Positions 47,651 through 54,503 of a DNA stretch of 64,000 nt are shown here, in pieces. Source of the stretch: Bin87 sp026710825. Its GTDB lineage: Bacteria > Chloroflexota > Dehalococcoidia > Lucifugimonadales > UBA3495. The number at the start of each line of letters is the position of its first letter. The first letter of the stretch is position 1. A model generated the notes under the pieces. The model saw only the letters and a list, made by a program, of their open reading frames with translations, was not told the DNA's origin and did no database searches. A program made the translations under genes and the position numbers. The stretch covers positions 62,001 to 126,000 of the forward strand of contig OZ247427.1 in NCBI GenBank assembly GCA_965232815.1, given 5' to 3'.

Positions 47651-48403
47651 ATGCCGTTCTACACACGAGGCGACGTCACCATCCACTACTCAGACGAGGG
47701 TTCAGGTTTCCCGCTCCTCGCCACACCCGGTGGCGGCCTGAATTCCATAATGGCCGGCTGGCCCAATCAGGTCATCAACGTCAGGGAAGAGTTCAAAAAC
47801 GACTTCCGTGTCATCACCATGGACCAGCGCAACGCCCAGGGGGGACAGTCCACCGGCCCCGTACAGGTCGAGGACCCCTGGGGCGCATTCGCCGATGACC
47901 AACTGGGCCTGATGGACCATCTCGGGATCGACAAATTCGGATTCATCGGGTTCTGTATCGGCGGCCCCTTCGCAATGACACTGATCAAGCAAGCCCCCGA
48001 CCGTGTCGTGGCGGCTGTGCTATGTCAACCCGTCGGACACGCCGCAGCAACCCCGGACGCCATGTACGACTCCGGCCACGACATTTGGGGCCCCGCGCTG
48101 ATCGCCAACCGTCCCGACCTCACCATGGAAATCATCGACCAGTACCTGCACAATTTATACCGAATCCAACCGGATTTCATGTACAGCGTTTCCCGTGACT
48201 TCGCCCGCTCCTGCCAGACTCCTCTCCTGGTCATGCCCGACGACACCCCGTCGCACTCCCTCGAGGCCGCCATGGCTATGGCGGAACTGGCCCCCAACGC
48301 GCAGGCAACCGTCTACCCCTGGAAAGAAGACCCGGACATCAAGGCCCAGACCATCAACCAGGTCCGCGATTTCCTCAAGGCCCACCAGCCCGTCGCAGTC
48401 TGA
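47651..48403 (+). CDS. Alpha/beta hydrolase
   Basis: 250 aa. MPFYTRGDVTIHYSDEGSGF start, oxyanion region PLLATPGGGLNS, DQRNAQGGQST, and a nucleophile elbow FIGFCIGGPFAM. The elbow GFCIGG has Cys where most relatives have Ser (GxSxG), as in dienelactone hydrolase-type enzymes. A late LLVMPDDTPSHSLE supplies the acid and the C-terminal region would supply His. The ATG at 47651 starts the homology; upstream codons are remnant sequence. A Cys nucleophile would suit lactone or C-C bond hydrolysis in aromatic degradation, but this is inference. Confidence 0.87.
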   Translation: MPFYTRGDVTIHYSDEGSGFPLLATPGGGLNSIMAGWPNQVINVREEFKNDFRVITMDQRNAQGGQSTGPVQVEDPWGAFADDQLGLMDHLGIDKFGFIGFCIGGPFAMTLIKQAPDRVVAAVLCQPVGHAAATPDAMYDSGHDIWGPALIANRPDLTMEIIDQYLHNLYRIQPDFMYSVSRDFARSCQTPLLVMPDDTPSHSLEAAMAMAELAPNAQATVYPWKEDPDIKAQTINQVRDFLKAHQPVAV

Positions 48404-48452
48404 ACCTGAACAGCGCTGTTCGCCGTCAGGCGTTCCGCTCAGGCGAACCCGT

Positions 48453-48485
48453 GGCGTCCCGCACAATCGTGTCGGGGCGCCTTTT
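48453..48485 (+). terminator. Intrinsic terminator after the alpha/beta hydrolase gene
   Basis: GGCGTCCCG (48453-48461) pairs with CGGGGCGCC (48473-48481), one G-U pair, with an inner CAC/GTG extension, then TTTT (48482-48485). Confidence 0.65.
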
Positions 48486-48660
48486 CATGTCGGACATCAA
48501 CTGGGCCTTCGTCACCCGGCATCATCTCCGCAGACACGCCAATCAAATCTCCCCACTGATTACCTGAACGCCGTCAACCGACGATTTTGTGCATGGTCGC
48601 AATTTGCTGACACCAGCCGCGTTGACGCCGCCAATCGCGCCGCATACACTGGTTGGGCTT

Positions 48661-49365
48661 ATGGCACGCTTATTCGACCTCCACATTCACACCACCAAGG
48701 GCAGCGCTGATTCCAGCCTGACGCCCGACGACCTCATCCTCGAAGCCGAACGCCTCGGCCTGCGCGGGCTCTGTATTACTGAACACTCCGGCCCGTGGGA
48801 CCGTCACGAGTTCGCCGCCTTCGCTGCCCTGCACAACGTCGTCCTCATCCGTGCGATGGAGGCCGATACCGACATGGGCCACATCCTCTGCTTCGGTGTC
48901 GATCGCTACCAGAGTGGCTTCAACCGCGCGGAGGAACTGAGCAGGGCCGCCCACGCCGTGGGTGGATTCGTCGTTTCGGCGCACCCCTTCCGTGGCGTTC
49001 TGGGGAAGCACCATCGCACTCGCCCCTACCTGTATCCCGACCCCAACGAACCCATTCCCACCGAGCCCGAAATTGCCATGCAGCATCCGGTATTCCAACT
49101 CGCCGATGCTGTCGAAATCGCCAACGGCGGCACCTCTGAAGAGGAAAACGATTTCGCCGCCGAAGTCGCCCGTCGGCTGAACCTCCCCGTTACGGGCGGC
49201 AGCGACGCCCACAGCACTCACGGGCTGGGCAAGTTCGTCACCGAATTTCCCGACGAAATATTCGACGAAAGCCAGTTCATCGCGGCGTTGCACCGCGGCG
49301 ATTTCCATCCGGTCGAAGGGCTCCGGCAGGGAACCCTCCGTCCCTATCGCATCCGCACCGCGTAA
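48661..49365 (+). CDS. PHP-domain phosphoesterase
   Basis: 234 aa. Metal motifs of the PHP family in order: LFDLHIHTTKGSADSSLTPD, ITEHSGPWDRHE, VVSAHPFRG and GGSDAHSTHGLG. These form a trinuclear site used by phosphoesterases such as 3',5'-nucleoside bisphosphate phosphatase. Length fits stand-alone PHP proteins. The ATG at 48661 starts the first metal motif. It lies 17 bases before the exonuclease-helicase gene, so a nucleic-acid or nucleotide clean-up role is plausible. Confidence 0.88.
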   Translation: MARLFDLHIHTTKGSADSSLTPDDLILEAERLGLRGLCITEHSGPWDRHEFAAFAALHNVVLIRAMEADTDMGHILCFGVDRYQSGFNRAEELSRAAHAVGGFVVSAHPFRGVLGKHHRTRPYLYPDPNEPIPTEPEIAMQHPVFQLADAVEIANGGTSEEENDFAAEVARRLNLPVTGGSDAHSTHGLGKFVTEFPDEIFDESQFIAALHRGDFHPVEGLRQGTLRPYRIRTA

Positions 49366-49382
49366 ATTACGGGCGGCGACCA

Positions 49383-52268
49383 ATGACCCAGGCATCCGTC
49401 TTCGGTGGTACTCGGCTCGACCCTTTCGAGCACGAGTTTGTCTGCATCGACCTCGAGACCACCGGCCTCAACGCCAACTCCGACACCATCATTGAGTTGG
49501 GAGCCGTCCGTTTTAGAGGCGGCGAAATCCTTGATCGCTACCAGTCCTTCGTCAACCCTGGTCGCAGGATTCCCCCGTTCATTCAGCAACTCACTTCCAT
49601 CAGCCAGGCACAGATCGAACGCGCACCCACCTTCAATCAGGTCGCTGACCAGTTCGCAGATTTCATCGGCGATCTGCCCATCGTCGGCCACAACGTCGCT
49701 TTCGACATCGGTTTTTTGCGGTCCCATCATCTCCCGCTCGCCAACCGCAATTACAACACGTGGGATCTGGCCTCCATATTCCTGCCCACCCTCCCTGAGT
49801 ACAACCTGGCGGCATTGGCCACCCGCCTTGGCCTTGACCACAGTCAGGCCCACCGCGCCAGCGCAGATGCCGAGATCACTGCGTTGGTGTTCCATCGCTT
49901 GCTGACCATCGCCAGCGGACACCCTGCCGCCAAGGTCGCCTACATCGCCCGCGCGGCCCGCGCAGCCAACGCCTCCGTCGCCGACCTGTTGGAGGGACTG
50001 ATACCCCACGCGTCAGGCGCCAACGCCGCCTTGTCGGACTCCGCGAACGGGAACGCATCGGGTGCCCCGAGCTTGTCCGGCGTGCGCTTGGAACACCTCG
50101 CGGAACAGTCGCCAGCCAATCAGGTCGACGGATCGCCCAGCGCTGTCATCCGCCAACCCCTCACCGAGCGGCAGATCGAGGGCTTGCTGGACACCGACGG
50201 TATATTCGCCAAATCATTCCCCAATTTCGAGACCCGGCCCGAGCAGGCCGAGATGCTCAAGGCCGTCACCCGCGCGATTTTCCAGGGCCGCAAACTGATC
50301 GTCGAGGGCGGCACCGGAATCGGCAAGAGCATCGCCTATTTGCTCCCCGCCGTTATGTACGCCGCCGCCACCGGCCAGCGCGTCGTGGTGTCCACCAACA
50401 CCATCAACCTCCAGGAACAGTTGATGGAGAAGGATATCCCGGAGGTGCGGCGGATCCTCGAAGAGGCCGGCATCCTCGAGCCCGGAGCCTTCCGCGCCGC
50501 CCAACTCAAGGGACGCTCCAACTACGTCTGCTTGCACCGCTGGAATAACCTCGGCAACTCCGATTCAATCAACGAAGACGAGGCCCGGGTCATCGGCAAG
50601 ACTGCGGTTTGGCTCGACGAGACGAAGACCGGCGACCGCACTAGCCTCAACCTCAACATGCAGGATTGGACCGCTTGGTCCCGCATCTGCGCCGACGCCA
50701 TGGAGGGTTGTCCCGCATTTCGCGGCGGTGCGCCATGTTTCTTGCGTCAGGCCCGCAACCAGGCCGAGTCAGCGCACATCCTGGTCATCAACCACGCCCT
50801 GCTCCTCGCCGATCTCGCGGTCGGCGGCACTGTCCTCCAGGACTACCAGCGCCTCATCGTCGACGAAGCTCACCACCTGGAGGAGGAAGCCAGTAGGCAG
50901 ATGGGTTTCGAAATCGCTGCCAACACCCTGACCCAGGAACTGGAAGGCGTATATCGCATCATCAACCACCTGAACGCCGCCGCGGCCCGGCTGGGCGATA
51001 CCCTCGAAGCGCCCCGCGCCAGGGAATCGGTCAGTGCCGCGTCCGCCGCCTGCAATCAGGCCGGCCAGGCTTGGCAAACACTCTGGGAAACCGTCGACGA
51101 ACTGTATCGTAATTCCAACCGCTCCTCCGACAGCGGGCGACCCGATAACGACCGTCAACCTTTGACTCTTGACGCCACTGTTCGGCAATCCCGCCCTTGG
51201 AGTTCTGCGTCCATCGAATGGGAATCCGTTTCCGCGTTCATGCACGAGAGCGTCACCGCCCTGTCTGCTTTGCAACGCACCGTGGCTGATGGATTATTCC
51301 ATTTGGCCGACGACAGCCCGGCCGCCGAACTGGGTGGCGCGGTGGAGGTTCTCACCGACATCAACACCAATCTGGCATCCATATTCGGCCGTCATGAGGA
51401 CGATCGCATCCAGTGGCTCGACTATGTCCGACGCAACTTGACCCTGCACTCCGTTCCCATAGATGTGGGCCCCATCCTCGCCGAACAACTTTTCGCCGTT
51501 AAGGAGTCCGTCGTGCTGACTGGCTCTACACTGTCCACCGACGGGAATTTCGAGTTCCTCCGTCAACAAGTAGGGTTCCCTGAAGACTCCGACGAGTTGT
51601 TGGTGGGTAGCCCGTTCAACTATTCCCGCAACACCTTGATCTTGGTGCCCGACGACCTTCCCGACCCGCGTCGTGGAGCTGAACACGCCCGTGGGACCGC
51701 TCAAGTGATCATGAACATGGCCCAGGCATTGGACGGTCATTTGCTAGCCCTGTTCACATCGCATAGCGCGTTGCGGCAAGCTTCGTTTGAGGTGCGCGGC
51801 CCGTTGCGCGCCGCCGGTATCACTTTGTTGGCCCAAGGCATTGATGGGACTCCCCGTCAACTTCAGCAACGCATGCGGGAGAACCCAGAGTCAGTCCTAC
51901 TGGGTACGGCTTCCTTCTGGACTGGTGTGGATCTCCCATCCGGGGTCCTCAGAGGGTTGTTGATTTGTCGGCTGCCTTTTCCGGTACCCACCGACCCCGT
52001 AATCAAGGTTCGTGGCAATCTACGGAACAACCCATTTAACGAACTCCAAATCCCTCACGCTATGATACGGTTCCGACAAGGTTTTGGTCGCCTAATCCGG
52101 CGCAGGAGCGACCGGGGCGCAGTCGTAATCCTAGACCGTCGCATCCACACCGCCAACTACGGCGACCGTTTCTTAAACGCTCTACCGCCCTGCACGTTCC
52201 AGGCATCCAGCGTATCCAACGTGGGCCGACAGGCTGCCCAGTGGCTCGGCCTCACCCGTACCGCCTGA
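49383..52268 (+). CDS. dinG: DnaQ-like exonuclease fused to DinG-family helicase
   Basis: 961 aa. Residues about 15-180 are a DEDDh 3'-5' exonuclease (CIDLETTGLNANSDTIIELG, GHNVAFDIGFL, HRASADAEIT). From about 285 on is an XPD/DinG superfamily 2 helicase: Walker A EGGTGIGKSIAYLLP, cysteines for an iron-sulfur cluster (NYVCLHRW, ICADAMEGC, APCF), DEAH box IVDEAHHLEE, and late motifs LLGTASFWTGVDLPSG and RFRQGFGRLIRRRSDRG. The same architecture is known from Firmicutes DinG. Likely resolves R-loops or damaged forks, with proofreading-type digestion. The next gene, a base-excision glycosylase, starts 3 bases later. Confidence 0.92.
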   Translation: MTQASVFGGTRLDPFEHEFVCIDLETTGLNANSDTIIELGAVRFRGGEILDRYQSFVNPGRRIPPFIQQLTSISQAQIERAPTFNQVADQFADFIGDLPIVGHNVAFDIGFLRSHHLPLANRNYNTWDLASIFLPTLPEYNLAALATRLGLDHSQAHRASADAEITALVFHRLLTIASGHPAAKVAYIARAARAANASVADLLEGLIPHASGANAALSDSANGNASGAPSLSGVRLEHLAEQSPANQVDGSPSAVIRQPLTERQIEGLLDTDGIFAKSFPNFETRPEQAEMLKAVTRAIFQGRKLIVEGGTGIGKSIAYLLPAVMYAAATGQRVVVSTNTINLQEQLMEKDIPEVRRILEEAGILEPGAFRAAQLKGRSNYVCLHRWNNLGNSDSINEDEARVIGKTAVWLDETKTGDRTSLNLNMQDWTAWSRICADAMEGCPAFRGGAPCFLRQARNQAESAHILVINHALLLADLAVGGTVLQDYQRLIVDEAHHLEEEASRQMGFEIAANTLTQELEGVYRIINHLNAAAARLGDTLEAPRARESVSAASAACNQAGQAWQTLWETVDELYRNSNRSSDSGRPDNDRQPLTLDATVRQSRPWSSASIEWESVSAFMHESVTALSALQRTVADGLFHLADDSPAAELGGAVEVLTDINTNLASIFGRHEDDRIQWLDYVRRNLTLHSVPIDVGPILAEQLFAVKESVVLTGSTLSTDGNFEFLRQQVGFPEDSDELLVGSPFNYSRNTLILVPDDLPDPRRGAEHARGTAQVIMNMAQALDGHLLALFTSHSALRQASFEVRGPLRAAGITLLAQGIDGTPRQLQQRMRENPESVLLGTASFWTGVDLPSGVLRGLLICRLPFPVPTDPVIKVRGNLRNNPFNELQIPHAMIRFRQGFGRLIRRRSDRGAVVILDRRIHTANYGDRFLNALPPCTFQASSVSNVGRQAAQWLGLTRTA

Positions 52269-52271
52269 CCC

Positions 52272-53129
52272 GTGCACCTGGAGATCAACCAGCCTTTCGA
52301 CCTCGCTGAAAGCTTGGAGAGCGGTCAGGCGCATCGTTGGCGTCGTTTGGCTGATGGGTGGTACTCCGGCGTACTCGGCGACCGCTTGCTCCACCTGCGC
52401 CAGGTACCCAACGGGCTGGAATACCGCGAAACTTCCGTTGGCAGCCGCCCCGCCGAGGGCGAAACCGACGTCCTCCTCCGGGCCTATTTTCGCCTTGATG
52501 ACGATATCGCCAAAATCTACCAGGATATCTGCCGCGACCGCCGAGTTGCCGCGATGGTGGCCAGGTACCCCGGCCTGCGCATCCTCCGCCAGGAACCCTG
52601 GGAATGCACCGTCGCATTCATCTGTTCGGCGACCTCCAACATCCCCCGTATCCATCAGAACATGGAGTCCATGGCCGACCATCTGGGACAACCGTTGGAG
52701 CTTGACGGTGAGGTCCGCCGCACGTTTCCGTCGGCCCTGCAATTGGCAAAGGCCGGCGAAAGCGCCCTTCGCGATCTCGGATTGGGTTTCCGTGCGCCCT
52801 ACGTGATCTCAGCCGCCCACCAGGTCGCTGATGGCGCCCTCGACCTCGATGAGTTGATCCGCCTACCGTATCCCGAAACCAAGGCGCGCCTCATGGATTG
52901 CTACGGCATAGGCGCAAAGATTGCGGATTGCATAGCGGTATTCTCGCTCGAAAAACTAGAGGCATTCCCCGTGGACGTGTGGGTCCGGCGTGCCCTCGCG
53001 GAATGGTATTTCCCGATGCAAAAAAAGCCCCCCGATCGCGCGATGGTCGATTGGGCCCAATCATACTTCGGGCGATACGCAGGCTATTCGCAGCAATACC
53101 TGTTCCACGGTCGCCGAATGCAGAAATGA
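52272..53129 (+). CDS. OGG1-type 8-oxoguanine DNA glycosylase
   Basis: 285 aa, HhH-GPD superfamily. N-terminal FDLAESLESGQAHRWRRL (OGG1-type lead-in), LRILRQEPWECTVAFICSAT, and helix-hairpin-helix LMDCYGIGAKIADCIAVF followed by EAFPVDVWVRRAL. The Lys of GAKIADC and Asp of PVDVW match the catalytic Lys and Asp of OGG1, so both glycosylase and lyase activity are expected. Starts at GTG 52272, 3 bases after the dinG stop, so probably translationally coupled in a repair operon. Confidence 0.9.
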   Translation: MHLEINQPFDLAESLESGQAHRWRRLADGWYSGVLGDRLLHLRQVPNGLEYRETSVGSRPAEGETDVLLRAYFRLDDDIAKIYQDICRDRRVAAMVARYPGLRILRQEPWECTVAFICSATSNIPRIHQNMESMADHLGQPLELDGEVRRTFPSALQLAKAGESALRDLGLGFRAPYVISAAHQVADGALDLDELIRLPYPETKARLMDCYGIGAKIADCIAVFSLEKLEAFPVDVWVRRALAEWYFPMQKKPPDRAMVDWAQSYFGRYAGYSQQYLFHGRRMQK

Positions 53130-53145
53130 GCGCGGGCCAAAAATA

Positions 53146-53170
53146 AGGGGGCGAATTTGATTCGCCCCCT
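53146..53170 (-). terminator. Intrinsic terminator of fmdB-type gene
   Basis: AGGGGGCGAA and TTCGCCCCCT form a perfect 10-bp stem with the loop TTTGA. On the minus strand it is followed by TTATTTTT, so it terminates the FmdB gene and may also stop the convergent repair operon. Confidence 0.75.
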
Positions 53171-53193
53171 GCAGCTTCCAATCGGATGTTGGA

Positions 53194-53433
53194 TCAGTGC
53201 CCGCACCCGCAGGCTCCGCCACAGCCGCCGCCCATGGGCATCGGCATCGGCGATCCACCCAGATCCGCCATATCACTGGCGAACCCGTCACCCTTGCTCA
53301 CCGCAGCGAACACCGAGATGGCGCGCTTGGCCGGCTGCTCGCAGTGCGGGCAATCGGCCCCGCTGGCGGACATGGACTGCAATTTTTCAAACTTGTGCCC
53401 ACAGGTCGGACACGAGTACTCATAGATCGGCAT
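53194..53433 (-). CDS. FmdB-family zinc-ribbon protein
   Basis: 79 aa. MPIYEYSCPTCGHKFEKLQS and a second ADCPHCEQPAKR give the CxxC...CxxC zinc ribbon of FmdB-like regulatory proteins. The tail is rich in Met, Gly and Cys (GGGCGGACGCGH), which may bind further metal. The ATG at 53433 starts the zinc ribbon; an upstream in-frame ATG adds unrelated sequence. It lies beside the zinc-uptake locus, though a link is only positional. Confidence 0.88.
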   Translation of the reverse strand: MPIYEYSCPTCGHKFEKLQSMSASGADCPHCEQPAKRAISVFAAVSKGDGFASDMADLGGSPMPMPMGGGCGGACGCGH

Positions 53434-53789
53434 GGTAATCGCTCCCAAAGTCGGATGATATTCAGGACTATACCCCCCGTATGCGAAAAGCGTCAAGCCG
53501 GCGTGTCGCCTAACGAGAGTGTTTCAATCACTTGCACACGCCCACGTAGCCGGCCCATGGTGAACCACTCGAACCACGTGCGGACGGTTTTTTCAGAAAC
53601 CTTCTGCCCTGCATATTTTCTCGGTTCCGAGACAATCGCGAAACCCTGGTGATCTCACGCGAACCAAACTCTGTAGCTACTGACATGGCATGCCGCACGG
53701 TCCTAGGGTCGACCCATGGATCGCCCGCCTTCGGCCTCACCAATTGATCCACCGATCCCCGACATCACCGCCAAAACCCTGCTCACCTC

Positions 53790-53819
53790 TTGACAATCCC
53801 GTCGCGGTACGGCTATAAG
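53790..53819 (+). promoter_or_regulatory. Sigma-70 promoter of the Fur/Zur gene
   Basis: TTGACA (53790-53795), 18-bp spacer, TATAAG (53814-53819). The predicted transcript starts near 53826, only about 10 nt before the ATG, so the mRNA is almost leaderless and no ribosome-binding site is present. Confidence 0.7.
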
Positions 53820-53834
53820 CGATATGCCGTATCA
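53820..53834 (+). promoter_or_regulatory. Zur-type operator at the Fur-gene start site
   Basis: CGATA-N5-TATCA, one base off the TGATA-N5-TATCA palindrome found upstream of the zinc receptor gene. It begins right after the -10 box and covers the predicted start of transcription, the classic position for repression, so the regulator probably represses itself. Confidence 0.6.
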
Positions 53835-53836
53835 AC

Positions 53837-54304
53837 ATGGTCGCCGCAACTCAAAAACACTCGGGACACCATCACCCGCGTCCCCGCTCCGCCGCCGTCG
53901 TCGATGATATCGTCGAGCGCTTGGTAGCCATGGGATATCGCGATACCGAACCCCGCCGCCTCGTGATCGGTGCCGTTGCTGCCCATGACCGGCCTTTTAC
54001 CGCCGAGGACCTCTGCACCGCTCTCCCATGCGTGGGTCGGGCCACCGTGTTTCGCGGACTCCGCCTGCTCGTCGAAACCGACCAGGTCTGCCGCGTCCTC
54101 TTGGAAGACCGCGAACTTCGGTACCAACTTAGCCACCAGGGACACCACCACCATATGCTCTGTGCCGTTTGCGGCGCCTCTGCCGACCTGGCGAACTGCG
54201 ATGTTGCGGAAACCCTGCGAGCCGCCGCGACCGCCGCCGGTTTTCAGATGAGTGGCCACTGGTTGGAGGTTTACGGGCGCTGCGTCTCGTGCGCTGCGGC
54301 TTGA
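53837..54304 (+). CDS. Fur-family regulator, probably Zur
   Basis: 155 aa. N-terminal winged helix (VVDDIVERLVAMGYRDTEPR, FTAEDLCTALPCVGRATVFR) and a C-terminal metal-binding domain with HHHHMLCAVCGA, LANCDVAE and YGRCVSCAA. The two CxxC pairs make the structural zinc site of Fur/Zur proteins. An His-rich start (KHSGHHHPRPR) is extra. Position next to a zinc receptor and permease, and shared operator sequences, point to a zinc-sensing repressor over iron Fur. The start ATG at 53837 has no ribosome-binding site, consistent with a near-leaderless mRNA. Confidence 0.85.
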   Translation: MVAATQKHSGHHHPRPRSAAVVDDIVERLVAMGYRDTEPRRLVIGAVAAHDRPFTAEDLCTALPCVGRATVFRGLRLLVETDQVCRVLLEDRELRYQLSHQGHHHHMLCAVCGASADLANCDVAETLRAAATAAGFQMSGHWLEVYGRCVSCAAA

Positions 54305-54363
54305 TGGCATAACCCATCACTGGCCGCGCGACTCCCATCCTTTTTTATTTTTCCAGTCTTTAT

Positions 54364-54467
54364 TGATACCCAATATCATATTTGATTGGAATTGAGACCG
54401 TATCTCATTAACTCCAATGTTTTGATACCAAATATCAACTGTGCGGCTTTGTTGATACCCGGCATTC
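54364..54467 (+). promoter_or_regulatory. Array of four phased palindromic operators upstream of the zinc receptor gene
   Basis: Sites: TGATA-N5-TATCA at 54364-54378, TGAGA-N5-TCTCA at 54393-54407 (a symmetric variant), TGATA-N5-TATCA at 54423-54437, and a half-conserved TGATA-N5-CATTC at 54453-54467. Centres lie at about 54371, 54400, 54430 and 54460, so spacing is 29, 30 and 30 bp, close to three DNA turns. All would face one side of the helix. Most likely binds the Fur/Zur protein encoded just upstream. Confidence 0.65.
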
Positions 54468-54503
54468 ACTCTGCTGGAACCGGATCCACAGGAGATTCTC
54501 GTT

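Larger units (their letters stand above)
53434..53836. other. Intergenic region with degenerate repeat and Fur-gene promoter
   Basis: No gene is supported. The stretch holds a degenerate copy (53555-53587) of the palindromic repeat at 174-206, followed by TTTTTT, and at its right end the promoter and operator of the Fur-family gene (53790-53834). Confidence 0.5.
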
